Source: Acanthornis magna (lineage: Eukaryota; Chordata; Aves; Passeriformes; Acanthizidae). From it: a stretch of 64,000 bases of DNA. The position numbers and the translations under genes were made by a program. Below the pieces are notes generated by a model that did not search any database, was not told where the DNA came from, and worked only from the letters and a program-made list of their open reading frames with translations. This document shows positions 48,501 to 60,200 of the stretch, piece after piece. The stretch's first letter is position 1; the number at the start of each line of letters is the position of its first letter. The stretch is taken from contig JAWUZG010000070.1 in the NCBI GenBank assembly GCA_036785705.1, forward strand, positions 4,537,001 through 4,601,000, written 5' to 3'.

Positions 48501-50303
48501 TCAAATATTGGGAGAATCCAGGAACATGTGGGATCAGTTTAGGTCAGGATCAAAACCCCATAATTTAGCTGAGAGCAGCTTCCAAACTAAGCTCATATTT
48601 TTTCAGACTATATTTACAGTGCAGTTACTATGTGCCAGTACATCATTAAATGTCCTAAGAACCAAACCCACCCCATTCTTTATGGGGAGGGCTTTTTCCC
48701 CTTAAGTCAGAAATATCCTTTCCAGTGTAATTCTGCAGGAACCAGCAGCTCTCACAGTATTGTGCCCCCATCCATCTCCAGTCCTGATGGCTGCTACACT
48801 GTCTGCAGCCTATGCTTGCTGCTGGTAAGAGATCACAGTCTCCTCACTTCCTAACATGCACCTTGGCCTGGTTAGAACCACTGCTTCCCCAACCAGCTGG
48901 AATTGGGAAGAAGAGATGGGAAAAAAGCAGAAGAGATTTGGGATGACTGTGAATGTCTGGTACCAACAGCAGCATATCAGCCTCAAGGACGCCGGAGAGA
49001 AGAGGGAGGGATAAGCTACAAAGGCAGAAAAAATAAAACAGAAAGGAAAAAGAAAACCAAAGAAAGAAAACAAAAAAACCCAGAAGCTGAACAACGCAGC
49101 CCTGAACCATCCATGCTGCTGTCCAGCCTACTGCCCAGAATTCTGGACAGGGAGAGAGAGGACTGACTCTGATTTCCACCACTACATTTGTGATACAGAG
49201 CTCTCTCTCGTGGGCTGCTCTGTGTGCATGACACAGATAATGATGCAATTGTCAAACCTTCTGGTTCCTGCTCTGTGTGCTCAGCCACATGGTCCTGTTT
49301 CAAAGCCTGATTATTTCCGACCCTGCCACATTAAAGCTGCAAACTGAGAAGAGTATTGTGCAGGAGACAAATTGGCCATGCATCAGAGATCTTAGTTTAA
49401 TGTTCTTACGAGAGGAATGGTGTGTTTTGATGAATGTTCAGAGCTGAAAACTTATCCTTATCACACAGAAGTTGCTGTCTGCAGGGAAAGGCACGGGGAG
49501 ACTAATGTTGCCTGGAAAAGCAGCCAGCTGACTCCGTATCTCTCTCAAACAACACTGGGACCTGCTGAGCTCGGGAAGCAGTGGGAGAATGAGCACAACA
49601 TGTCACAGACTAAATCAACAGCCACTCCACTTTGCAGAGTCTACAGCTGCTGCGACATCCACAAGCTTATTTCAAACACAAAACATGAGCTGAAAGTGAA
49701 TTATTGCAAGACTTGTTCTTCTTTTTCTCTCTTTTTTCTTTCTTTCCTTTTACCATTTGAATGTGTGCAGAAGATACAGTCTGAGTATTATATGTTTTTC
49801 GAAGAAGGAAATGACAGACCCAGAAATAAATACTTGGGATTTATGGAGCCAGTGCACATCCAGTGGAAGGAAACTGCCAGGTTGTTGTAAGCATTCATGA
49901 AATGGTCTCTAATGTCTGACTGGAAAGCACGGCAATATTCAGTGGGATGGGCTGAAAGGCAGCCAACATAGCCAACATCTTGCGTGTTTCTATGCCAGCA
50001 ATTACCTTTATCAAACTTTAACTAGTGATGTCAAAATATTTTTAGCTTGTAGTCATGAAATGGGCAACAAACATACAAGTTTGCTGCTTCACACTAACAT
50101 ATGTTTGGTCTCAAGAAATAAAGCACTCATCTGTTTCCAAGTCATGTTTAAAATTTAAAAAAACTCCACAACCTAAAACCCCAAAACAAAAGAGCACAAT
50201 AACAAAAAAACCCATAAAACCCCTCCACAACCTTTTTATCCCTGTCCATGCTGTTGAAACATGTCAGCTTGCACACAAATTATGGTTTTGCAGGACTTCT
50301 TAC
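45547..50303. other. A-rich probable intron
   Basis: Marked excess of A over T on the plus strand, with purine-rich tracts near 46.8, 47.75 and 49.02-49.08 kb. This fits an intron transcribed from the minus strand. No other features recognised. Confidence 0.35.
46814..46856. repeat. (AAAAAAG)n purine-rich repeat
   Basis: Alternating A5-6 and G for about 43 bp, passing into AC-rich sequence. It shows the strong A-over-T bias common in the right third of the window. Confidence 0.9.
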
Positions 50304-50342
50304 CTCTGATATTTCTCATGATATAATGGCTTCAGTGTAGAC
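50304..50342 (-). CDS. Candidate short coding exon E, unidentified minus-strand gene
   Basis: On the minus strand, acceptor TATGTTTTACCTTGCAG is followed by 39 bp and a consensus donor (CAGAG|GTAAGAA). Only one frame is open (phase 2-2), giving STLKPLYHEKYQ plus split codons at each end. Joined to the exon at 45,466-45,546 the split codon would read serine with no stop. At 39 bp it is short for a vertebrate exon, and 13 open codons carry little weight by themselves. The support is mainly the quality of both splice sites and the phase agreement. Not recognised as any protein. Confidence 0.27.
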
Positions 50343-51590
50343 CTGCAAGGTAAAACATAGTTTTAAGCATGAGTAACAAAACTGAGCTTTCCATCAACAT
50401 AGATTTGTTGACAGGATGAAAAAAGGCCTGGACACACAGATAATATTTTGGCTGAAAACAATGTTGCAACACAGACAGCAAGGGGACAGCAACCTTTTAG
50501 CTTTGCAGAAACAAAAGAGGAATAAGGACTAGATTTTTAGCTTCACTTTCAAACTCTGACTTCAGTCCCAATTTAAAAAAATACAATTATTTTGTAAAGA
50601 CAAACAAACCTGAAGTCAAGCACAACCCTCTCAGCTGATACCAATTAAAAGGGGCTGTACAATTCTTCTGAGAGCCCACCAGTCTTAGTGACATTCATGA
50701 TGTCAACAGGTACTTTTGTGAATGTGGCTTTTCAACCTCAGCCTTGAGAAAACCAGTAAATTAAATAAATTAATTCTGCCAGTGATCCTATAGCACCTTC
50801 TTTTTATTAAAGCAGTCAGAAAGGCAAAAAAAGAAAAATCAAACCCACAAATCCTCTACCATTTCGCTACTGAGCTATAAGATATTAAATCAGAGATATG
50901 AGTCAACAACATCATGCTGCTGGGAAAAAATGGAAAACCATTCTGGGAAGAATAAACAAGTGTCATCTGTAAAACACATGTCACAACACCCGTGTTTGGC
51001 TCGGTGGTGGGAAGCAGGCAGCTCAGCTGCGGGCATCACCATCCCAGAAGGATGTGGACAGAACAGAGAAAACCTGGAGAACAGGGACAAGGACAATGAA
51101 GGCCTATTAGAGAAGGCTTAGGGCTGCTTGTTCTGAGGAGCAGAGCAGCAATCCCCTTTGTGGCTGTCCTGGGACACATGAGGAGTGCCTGGGAGGAAGG
51201 AAGAGCTTCCTCCACACTTCCCAGCCCTTGGACAGCATTAAGCTCTCTGAAGAGAAGGAGTGTGAGAAACAAGACCAAGACAAGCACCCCTGCTGTGACT
51301 TTTAGTGTAGCAGGGAATATAAATTTGTGCAATATGACTTAGCTAATTTCCGAACAGCTCATCACAACTTGCTGGCTGATGCACTCCTCATACACACATG
51401 TGAGTGTTTGCTCTAAGTTTTCTTACCCCACTGCCAGAGTGAGAGTGCTCAGCACTCCCTCCTGGTGTCCACCTGGGCCTTCCTTTCAAGCTGCTCCACT
51501 TCACCCTTCCTCCTTTCTGGTTACTGTTACTGGCTCATGAGTGTTTGCCTGTCTTTCTCCCGAGCCGTCCCTCCTGGATGCTGGAAAATG

Positions 51591-51632
51591 TGCAGGGTTC
51601 CCTTTGCTAGTGACTGCAGGGTTCCCTTTGCT
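51591..51632 (+). repeat. 18-bp direct repeat, 24-bp period
   Basis: TGCAGGGTTCCCTTTGCT occurs at 51,591-51,608 and again, identical, at 51,615-51,632. Confidence 0.95.
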
Positions 51633-52944
51633 GACTCTGCACTAGGAGAAGATAAGGAAACAGGAGTAATCCAGCAGTTTCCACAGACTGACCAGGTTGC
51701 ACAGATGTGCTGCAAATTAAAACCGATCCGGTTAAAATAAGTGGTAGTAACTGGAAGTTCTTGAAAGCTCAGCAGTGCTATTTTTCAATAATTATTTCTT
51801 TAATTTTTAAAATAATAACTTTGCATTTCAACGTTACTGTATAAAGTTAAAATGCTTCCAAGCACTACTATTCACTTGAGGCAGCAGCACTCCCATTTGA
51901 AATTTTAGGCAAACAGAGGGAGTGGGTATGGAGAGAAAAAGAAAAGTCTTTTCCAGAATTATGCATGATAAATCCAAAAATAGAAACATTTTCCAAACAA
52001 ATTTTCTACGTGCAAGTATCCCAGTTTCCCAGCAACTCTGTCAGTGACATAATGTTAACTTTAACATAATGTGTGGGAAAGCAGCTCTGGACAAGAAGCT
52101 AAGAGCTTTTTGGAGTCTATTCATAACCCTGCATTTGCATTTGATAAATTGCTTCATTGTTATAGCAATCACCCTCAAATGTGATGATTGATTATTCTTG
52201 TTTTACACAAAAAACATTTGGTTTAAAATGCTAATCTTTCAGCATTTTCTCTATCATTACATCAGAAGTTCTGTCAAAATGTTTCAAAACTTCCAGAAAG
52301 TTGTTTAGGTATTTTCCTTAACTAAAAACCATTTTACATGGGCTAAGTATCTCTACATTTTATATAAAACTGGCACTAATTTTTATAGCGTAATTTTAAT
52401 AGGGTTAAAATAAAATGTTTAATTATCTAGATGACGATTTAAAGCTAAAAGAAAGTGAACTGTACCACTGTTGTAGCCATAACAAGAAATACAAAATTTT
52501 GTCTGGTGTTTTCAATTAATATTCCAGATATCTGTCAATTCCCCAACTGCATTCACAATTTCTTGAAAGAATGGCACAGGATCCAAGTTCCTTCTAATTT
52601 ATGCAGTCGTAATTTTTTTTTTACATAATGGAGTAATTCATACCAACATGAGCAGGACCACACTGTGAGCAAGCTGGATCTTAAAAATACATATTCCAAC
52701 CAAGCTAGTGCCAAGGTGAGTGTTTCTTAAGAACTTTTGAACAGAAACTCATCCAGGCAATTCCTCTGCCACACTTCCAGAGGCAGCAAAGGGCTCCCCC
52801 AGCACCCTCTGAGCTACCCCTGCAAGCAAGGTGAGCCATCAAGCTGAGGTCTGGTTTCTCCCAACACCCAACAAGGTTTTTATCATGGCACTTCTGGGGA
52901 GGGGCACAACACAGCCCAGCCCCAGGGTATTTAAGAAAGAGTGG

Positions 52945-52974
52945 CCTCCTGTCCCCTCCTGTCCCCTCCTGTCC
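52945..52974 (+). repeat. Three perfect copies of a 10-bp unit
   Basis: CCTCCTGTCC is repeated three times head to tail without mismatch. Confidence 0.97.
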
Positions 52975-53302
52975 AGACCCATCCAAGCAACACCTTGGGA
53001 ACTGGCAATACAGCAAGGACCCTCCACCTGCGGCTCGAGAAACACCCAGCCCACACGTGCTCTGGCTCCTCTGCATCCATTTCTACTTAAAATTCAGCTT
53101 TTCCCCAAGCAGTCTGTAAAATTTTTCTCCACTTAACCTCAAATTGCCTTTCTCTCCTGCTCATAACTTGAGCTGAAATGAAAAAAAAATAAGCTTGGCT
53201 TGTCTTGGAGCATCAAGAAATAAAACCAGCTTTGAAACAACTGCAAAGCGGCAGAAGTAGGTTTCAGTGGGACTTCTAATGTGCTGTGAATTACACTGGT
53301 GC

Positions 53303-53440
53303 TTAATTAAATTACCTTGCTGAATCTGGGCCTAAATTAATGTGAGATACGCTCCTCAGTGTTTATTTGGCTTGGATAATTAAAGCAAGTAAAGAAACAG
53401 GGGTTTAGAGCTAATGTAAATGAAAGTTTCAGTAATTAAG
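53303..53440. promoter_or_regulatory. Cluster of homeodomain-type TAATTA sites
   Basis: TAATTAA at 53,303, AAATTAATG around 53,334, ATAATTAA at 53,376 and TAATTA at 53,433, embedded in non-repetitive sequence. The density resembles developmental enhancers, but conservation cannot be judged from one genome. Confidence 0.18.
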
Positions 53441-54545
53441 AATTTCTCCATTCAAGCACCTGGCATAGCTATTTGGTGTATATAGTGAACATAGGAATAG
53501 GTGAACAAAATTCTTCAGCTGCAATCCTCTGCTACAGAAACCAAACGGGAAATTCTTAAGAACCAATCCTACCTCATCCTGATCCATTTGTAACTATTTC
53601 CTTTCAAGCCATTAAATGACTTCTTTGTGTCTCTTTTGTACCCCCTGGTTCTGGGTTCCATCGGAAACCAACAAGTGGGAGCATGAGTTATTTACTTATT
53701 TACTTTAAGCCTGGAAAAATGGGAGAGACTTTGAAAAGGCTGGTTTCTTCTTGAGAAGGGGATGAAATTTCACACTGGCTCTTATTGAAACCAGTCAACA
53801 TATCCCAAGCCTTTCCTCTCCCTACCCCATCTCTCCCCCACCCACATAATTTGCCCATTTATGCATCAAATCTGGTATAATAAATCAAACTCTCTAAAGA
53901 CCTAGAACCCATTTCCACTCCATCACACAAGGGCAGCTCCACCTGGGGCTATGAAATGGCATTAGGGTAGTGAGAATATGCTTTGCAGTACTAACGTGAA
54001 TTAAACTGGAATTGAAAATAAAGACCCCTGAACAGAGTTCCTTTTTGCAGCACTAATAAAATCTGCATTCTTGGCAGCAGCACCCAAAATCTGGCTGGTG
54101 CACTGAAAACAGAAACCCTTCCTCTGGCTGGGGTCACCCCTTTCCTTCCCGGGGCTGCCAAGAACCACAGGCCGCTGCTGGAGGGGAACACCCATCAAGG
54201 CCTCTCTTAGTTTGGGGTCCCACCAGAATTATTATTAGCTCAGGGATACCAATTCATCTGCTAATGTCCTCAGGTGATAGAAAAAATGGATTTGAGCAGA
54301 AATGAGTGAATGGGGGGAAAAAATACCGGTAAAGTTTTGAAGTTTTCAAAAGTTTTGTTTTGATGTAGAGTTCAAGGCTCCAATAAATCTTTCTGCAAGT
54401 TTAGATGAAACTGAAAATGTGATAAGCTAACTCTGTGCTCTGCTGGACTAACCAAAGCCTATGGACTACACATTTTTACTGAAGGAGATTGATTCAGTGC
54501 AGTAGCTTTGTTCCACAAAGTTCTTGTTAATGTTTCTTTGTTGTC

Positions 54546-54613
54546 CTGTATTTATCATCCACAGTATTTATTATTTGTCCTGTATTTATCACCCACCTGT
54601 ATTTATCACCCAC
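54546..54613 (+). repeat. Three copies of a 17-bp unit
   Basis: CTGTATTTATCATCCAC (54,546) is followed by two copies of CTGTATTTATCACCCAC (54,580 and 54,597). The last two are adjacent and identical; the first is separated by 17 bp that itself contains GTATTTAT. Confidence 0.95.
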
Positions 54614-56030
54614 TGTAATACATGTAATTGTGAAAGCCATCTTTTTGCAATGGCATCTTGTACATTATCTCTAGTGAGACACCAGTGAGGATCCCCATAA
54701 TGAAAGGCTTCCAAAAGCAGCCTCTGGTCTCCCGCAGGACACAAAGAGGAATGATAAACCATTCGAAGGGAATCTTGAAACTCTACAGCAGCAAGTCCCG
54801 AGAGGGAAAAAGTACCTGATGATTTGAAAGGTTTCTCTTTAAGTTCCCTGCAACGTGGCATCAGCCATCATATGATCTGCTGGGAGCTCATCAGGCCCCC
54901 GGATGCATCATTACTCACAGTACTACACTGTTATGGTCTTCCTACAGGCAGCACAGGCAATGCCAGTAAATAAACCATGGAAGCCAAAAGCAGTATTCCT
55001 TTGAAATCTAGGAGGAGAAATATTGCCACAGAGGGATCATTGTCTGCTGTATCTTACCTTTACAAAAGTTTCATTGGAAAAAACAGAGATGTTGAAGAGG
55101 AAGTTAAAAAACAGAAAAGGGGACTCCAGGGCTTTTTATCTGGATTGCTGTTTCTGGTATTTTGCTGTGAAGTCTCTTGTCACTATCTGGAAACTTTTTA
55201 GAATCATTAGAGTGATCTAACTCCTTCTGCTAAACTTGAACTCTCTTCAGCCTGCAAACAACTCTGTAGGGCCATACCTGCCTCGTTTCTTCCTGTCCCA
55301 TGGAAAAATTACCGAATACCTGGCCTTTCAATCACACTGATACCCAAGTGTCCAAAGCCCTATTCTGTATTTGCCCATAGCCTCCCAAACTAGCAACTAG
55401 GTCTAGTCAGGAGTAAATCCACTCAGCTAAGCAGTCCATTTTCAGCTCCTTTTTTCAGGTAACATAACCAGGCTGGCAATCAATCACCATTCTAAATGAC
55501 AAATATCCTGTGTTACACACAGGAAAAGTGCATGATCTCTTACATCTCTGGATTTTAACCCCAGCCCTCTCAATCCCCCCTTTAGGACATCTGCCTATTA
55601 ACTGACACAGAACACTTCAGAAAAACCCCAAACAGCCTCCTGCCAGAAGAATGCTTTTGTTGCAAATAATGTCAAAGATTTCTGTAAACAAAACATTGCA
55701 AAGGACCACCCATGGGTCTGATCAGCTACTTCTTTTTTACCCAGTACTCCATCAGTGTCTGTCCAGGACCCTCCCAAGTGCACCAGCTATTGCCATTCTC
55801 AACTGCACGCTGAGAAATGATTGCAGGAAATGGACTTCACTGAGGCCACAAAACATTTATCTTAATACTAGTCTGGTAGATTACCATGTTTATTTAAAGT
55901 GGCATAACAGTCTGCAGTTGAAAAAAAAACCCCAAACCCAACTGCAGGGATTTTTCCTGTGCTTTTGACTTCTCAGTTCTTTTCCCCAGTGCTTCTGATT
56001 TCTCATCAGCAAATAAAAAGGTGAAACACT

Positions 56031-56220
56031 GTTCCATGTGCTACTGCTAAAATGTGTGCAGTGTACTGGAGAGTTAACTCACATCACCTACTTCCCTTGG
56101 AAAAGTAGTAGGCTGACTAATAAGCCTTACTCTTAGGAGGCTTTAGGAACTTATAAATGGCTTTATTTTCTGTTTAGCTCATGCAGCTGTTGAGATACTT
56201 TTATATTTGCTACCCACTTC
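56031..56220 (+). repeat. Copy 1 of a diverged direct duplication
   Basis: The core starting TTAACTCACA at 56,074 and running to about 56,157 aligns with 57,055-57,141 at roughly 80% identity by eye. It shares exact blocks TTCCCTTGGAAAA, CTAATAA and CCTTAC in the same order and spacing. Weaker similarity extends on both sides, through TGTTCCA upstream and CAGCTGTT downstream. Family not recognised. Confidence 0.75.
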
Positions 56221-57023
56221 AGCCATGTGAATGATACCTTAAATCAGATAGAAGTAGCTGGTCTAATCAATATACAAGCTTTTGTCCCACACCTACTGGA
56301 GAAAACAGGATCTTGTCCAAGAAAGAATGCTGCTTGAGGTCAGGATCAGAGAATTGTATCCAGGAATCTCTACCTGAACCCAAGAACACTAAACCTGACT
56401 ACTTGCTGTGAGACACTGAGTTTTACAAATTAATGTGGGTCATGATCTATCAAAGTCTTAATAAACTCCATTTATATGCATTATAAATTTCTTTCAGAGT
56501 CTTGTGGAAAAAATTACTTTTTCTGGAAAAAAACCCCCCCTCTAAAATACAAACTTCTAGTGAATCATACTTGCCAGCTGCATGAAAGCCCACCAAGGAT
56601 ATTACTCTAACCACAAAAATCACGCTTTTGGAGATCAATCTCCTAGCAAAACTCACATCAGAAAAATAAATCACTCCACCTAAAAGTTGTAGATTTTGCT
56701 TTGAAATCCATTCCCCTGATCTGCCACGTTCATTTCTCTGAATGAGCTTCAGTGTGAATGCAGCTTTTTTGCAAGTCAGAGAAAAATGGCACAGTCATAC
56801 GTAAAATATTCCCCAAAGGCTCCCTTGTTGTGCAGGAGCATTAACAATGAGTTATCTCGACTGGAGGCATTTCAACAGAGCACACCCCAGTGTCACTCTT
56901 ATTGGTGGGTGTGGTTTGCTGTGGATTTTTACTTTGTTTTTATAGCCACATAACGTCTCTGGATCACCACTGTATTGGTCAATCACATGCAGAATGCAAG
57001 ACAAATCATCTTTTTCTCCCGTG

Positions 57024-57208
57024 TTCCAGTACATGCAGCACAGCGGAGGGACAATTAACTCACACCTCCCCTATTTCCCTTGGAAAATTATTATGCCGGC
57101 TAATAAACCTTACAGTTATGAGGTTTTTATGAACTTACAAACCCCACAGTAATTTCAAGTGCATGTGTGGTTTGTTCAGCTGTTTGAACACTTCTCACCT
57201 CAGTCACC
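57024..57208 (+). repeat. Copy 2 of a diverged direct duplication
   Basis: Same orientation as the copy at 56,031-56,220, offset 981 bp at the core (57,055 versus 56,074). Intervening and following sequence does not visibly align, so this is either a duplicated short element or two copies of an old dispersed repeat rather than a simple kilobase-scale tandem duplication. Confidence 0.75.
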
Positions 57209-60200
57209 CTTTTTCCCTGTGAACTCACACCCCAGAAACACTTTGCATCAATGAAAAATAACTGTATGATTGAAAGTGTATGAGATTCCTGCACATTCAC
57301 TCCTTCCATAACTAGTTAGAGGGTTTGTGAATTTTTTTTGTTTTCTACTAAGTAGAGCTATGCTGCCAGAGGCTGAGAACTGGGCAGTTGGGTGTTTAGC
57401 ACACTCTGGATTTATTATCTGATCTTCAGGTGAACCACTTAAACCTCCAGTGGTTTAATTTTACCAGCTGTAAAACACAAGTAACAATCATCACCTACCT
57501 TTGGGTGCCTTCAGACATTCCAGGGAAAACACCATCTCAAGGCCATGGTGATTTGTCAAACCCGTTGTACTGTCGGATCAACTTTTTCTCCAACTTTCCA
57601 CAGAAGTTCTTGCCACTAGGAAAGCAGAGAATGCAGAACATGCTGACAACCCTACCTTATTTCCTCCCATTAAAAAGACTTAAAAGATAAATAAACTACA
57701 AGTAATACTTCACAAAACATTACAAATAAACACTGCACCAATCTCAGTAAAGACCACATAGAACAGTAAAAAAAAGAAGAAGCCTGAATAAATATTTCTA
57801 AATAAAGAAAGAACTGTTCCATACAACCGTTTGTGTCAATTCATCCTTCTCCACCTGAAAATACCTGAGGAAACTGATGGAGATCATGGGTGTCCTAAGA
57901 ACAAGCGAGAGCTCCAAGGCATCGTCCTGTGATTTTTCCGAATGGCATTTCCCTCTTGGGCTGCGGATGTGATCCCCTGGGAAACACAGTCAATAAATGT
58001 CCTGGAAATTATGGCTTTATTTGATGAATGATTTCCTTAACCAGTGTGAACGTGACAATCGGCACTTTCAGTACTGATAGCTGAGAAAAGTCCATCTACA
58101 AGAAAGCAGAAATAATTCATTCTCCCCAACACATGGGTATTCCTGAACGTCAACACACACACCAATGACCAGCACATCTGGGGACTTGAAAACATCTGTA
58201 ATGCCAACTGAACAAGTCCAGCTGCATCACTTGCCTGGTATTTAATGCAAACAAACACACCATGCTATGTCTCTTCCCCAGCATTACTCGAGGCAAGAGA
58301 TTTTTTTGTTATTTTTCAAATCAGAATTTTAAAAAAAAGAGAAACCAACCAACCAAAAAAAAAGGCCAAACACCAAACACCACCACTCCAGTAGATACTC
58401 ACCAACATTATTCCTTTTTGAAATGGGAGATGTGCTCTCATGGTGGCTCATGACGTCAAAAAAGGAGAGAAGAAAAGGATTTCTACCAGTAAAGTGTTTT
58501 TTCTTCACTATCCCACACTTTGGCAAAACATTTTAAGAGATTTTAAGTCATTGCAAACACCAGCCATAGGAAGGAAGTGAAGCTCTGTTCAGCCTTGCAC
58601 ATTTATATACCAGTGCATACAAAAATCATACAGCACTCCTCAATATATTTTCAGAATACTTGGCAACAATGCATTAAATATAATCACGGTTGCATGTTGG
58701 CTCTTTGTTCCTATACTCAGAGGTGGAAGACTTATGAAGTGGTGTCTTTCATCTTCTGAAGTTTGCAGACCTTTTTTCTTAAAGTATACACATTACAAGG
58801 TTTGCAGAGGGTAAAGTCAACAAACTGTGCCCAGCAGCTGGAACCCAGAGCAGAGAAACAAGTTGCTGTTGGGGCAGAGTCTCCAGCTCCAGATTCGTCA
58901 TCAAGAACGCTCAGCCCTCAGACAGAGGTGCTTTGTTCTCATCCCAGAAAGTCCCAGCGCACCCTGGGAAGCTCACGCTCGCAGAGGCCTCATCACAGAG
59001 TTTTTACAGTCATGTTTGGGGCTTGTTTTAAAGCTGGGAACTTCACAATGATCTGAAGGGGTGAGCTGTGCTGTCTCTCAATACTCAGAAGCAGTCCAGG
59101 CTGCTGAGCTTTACAGAGGCCTGAGACACAACTTTATTTACAGTGCACATCAAACAATAGCTTGTGTTGATGATCATCCCTATAAAAGCTTTTTGTATGC
59201 ACATAAAATAGATTAACTTCCCACACCATGGGCTGCCTTGAACATTTCCTGATCTATATTTACATTTCTTTGGCCTGGTGAAGAGCAAGGCAGCACAACA
59301 TAGAAGGGCCCTTATTTATACCCCACAAAACATGTACCTTTGGGAGAAGCAATACTAGAGTCAGAGTTCACATACCTACTCAAGGAGATCAGTGTTGGAT
59401 GACAAGCTGGTATTGCTGCTCCCAGTTCTGCTTTTCAAGTGGTTTTCCATTAGAACAAGAGTTTATCATGTCAGCTTAAAACATTACAGTGGGTGAAAAC
59501 CATCCCCTTCACTAGAAGAAAAAAAGACATCCAAATTAAGAAGACAGAAGAAAAATTTTCTACCAGACTATTTAGAAATTTACACCATGAGAAGCAGTTT
59601 AATTTACAGCTCTCAAATTTGAGTAAAATTGAAGGCTCTGACTTACAAAAAAAAGTTTATGTATTCTTCATGTCACACAAGCACGGCTGAATTAAGCTTT
59701 ATCTGACACTTGGAAAAAGGATGGTAACATTTTCTTCTCCACACAGAATGATGTCATTTTGATACCAGCCTAACTCTGTGTGCTCACACCTGCAGATCTC
59801 TAGTCCATGACTGGGACTCAGTCCTGATCAAGCAGTTCACTTATGCAAACTTGTCACCCTGGAAAGTAGGGCCATTGTCCCTTACACACAAAATATCTCT
59901 TCTCCAGCTCCTTGCCACATTTGAAGTCCAACCTGAACACCAGATGAAGGCTGAGCTTTCAGAGCCAGGAGGAAGCAACTAAAAGATGTATCCAGCACAT
60001 GAATGCTTCCAGGGGGAAAAAATGAAGGCTCTGTAGCAATCCCTCACCTCTTTAAGAAAGAGAATGTAGGGTTTGCCCAATAGTAAAAGTTTAATGGCAG
60101 TTATTTTATGTGCTGTCAGAGTAAGCCCCACACTGATCATCTGCTGGACTGAAATTCAAGACGTTTAGATGCTCACCACTGACCTGCGAGACACAGGCCA

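Larger units (their letters stand above)
50343..56030. other. Probable intron, unique sequence
   Basis: Contains the three short tandem repeats and the TAATTA cluster listed separately. A consensus minus-strand donor near 55,057 has no acceptor that yields a short open exon. Confidence 0.35.

Noticed and set aside
48844..49248. Minus-strand frame resembling a Phe-rich membrane protein
   Set aside because: The apparent hydrophobic segment is the translation of a polypurine tract read on the opposite strand.
49417..49890. 157-codon plus-strand open frame
   Set aside because: Composition random, part encoded by a TTTCTTTCT tract, no similarity recognised.
55060..55135. Minus-strand open stretch before a perfect AAAG|GTAAG donor
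   Set aside because: No acceptor with a pyrimidine tract; the stretch itself is a pyrimidine-rich run on that strand.
57865..57894. 30-bp minus-strand exon
   Set aside because: Excellent acceptor but weak donor, two open frames and too short to judge.
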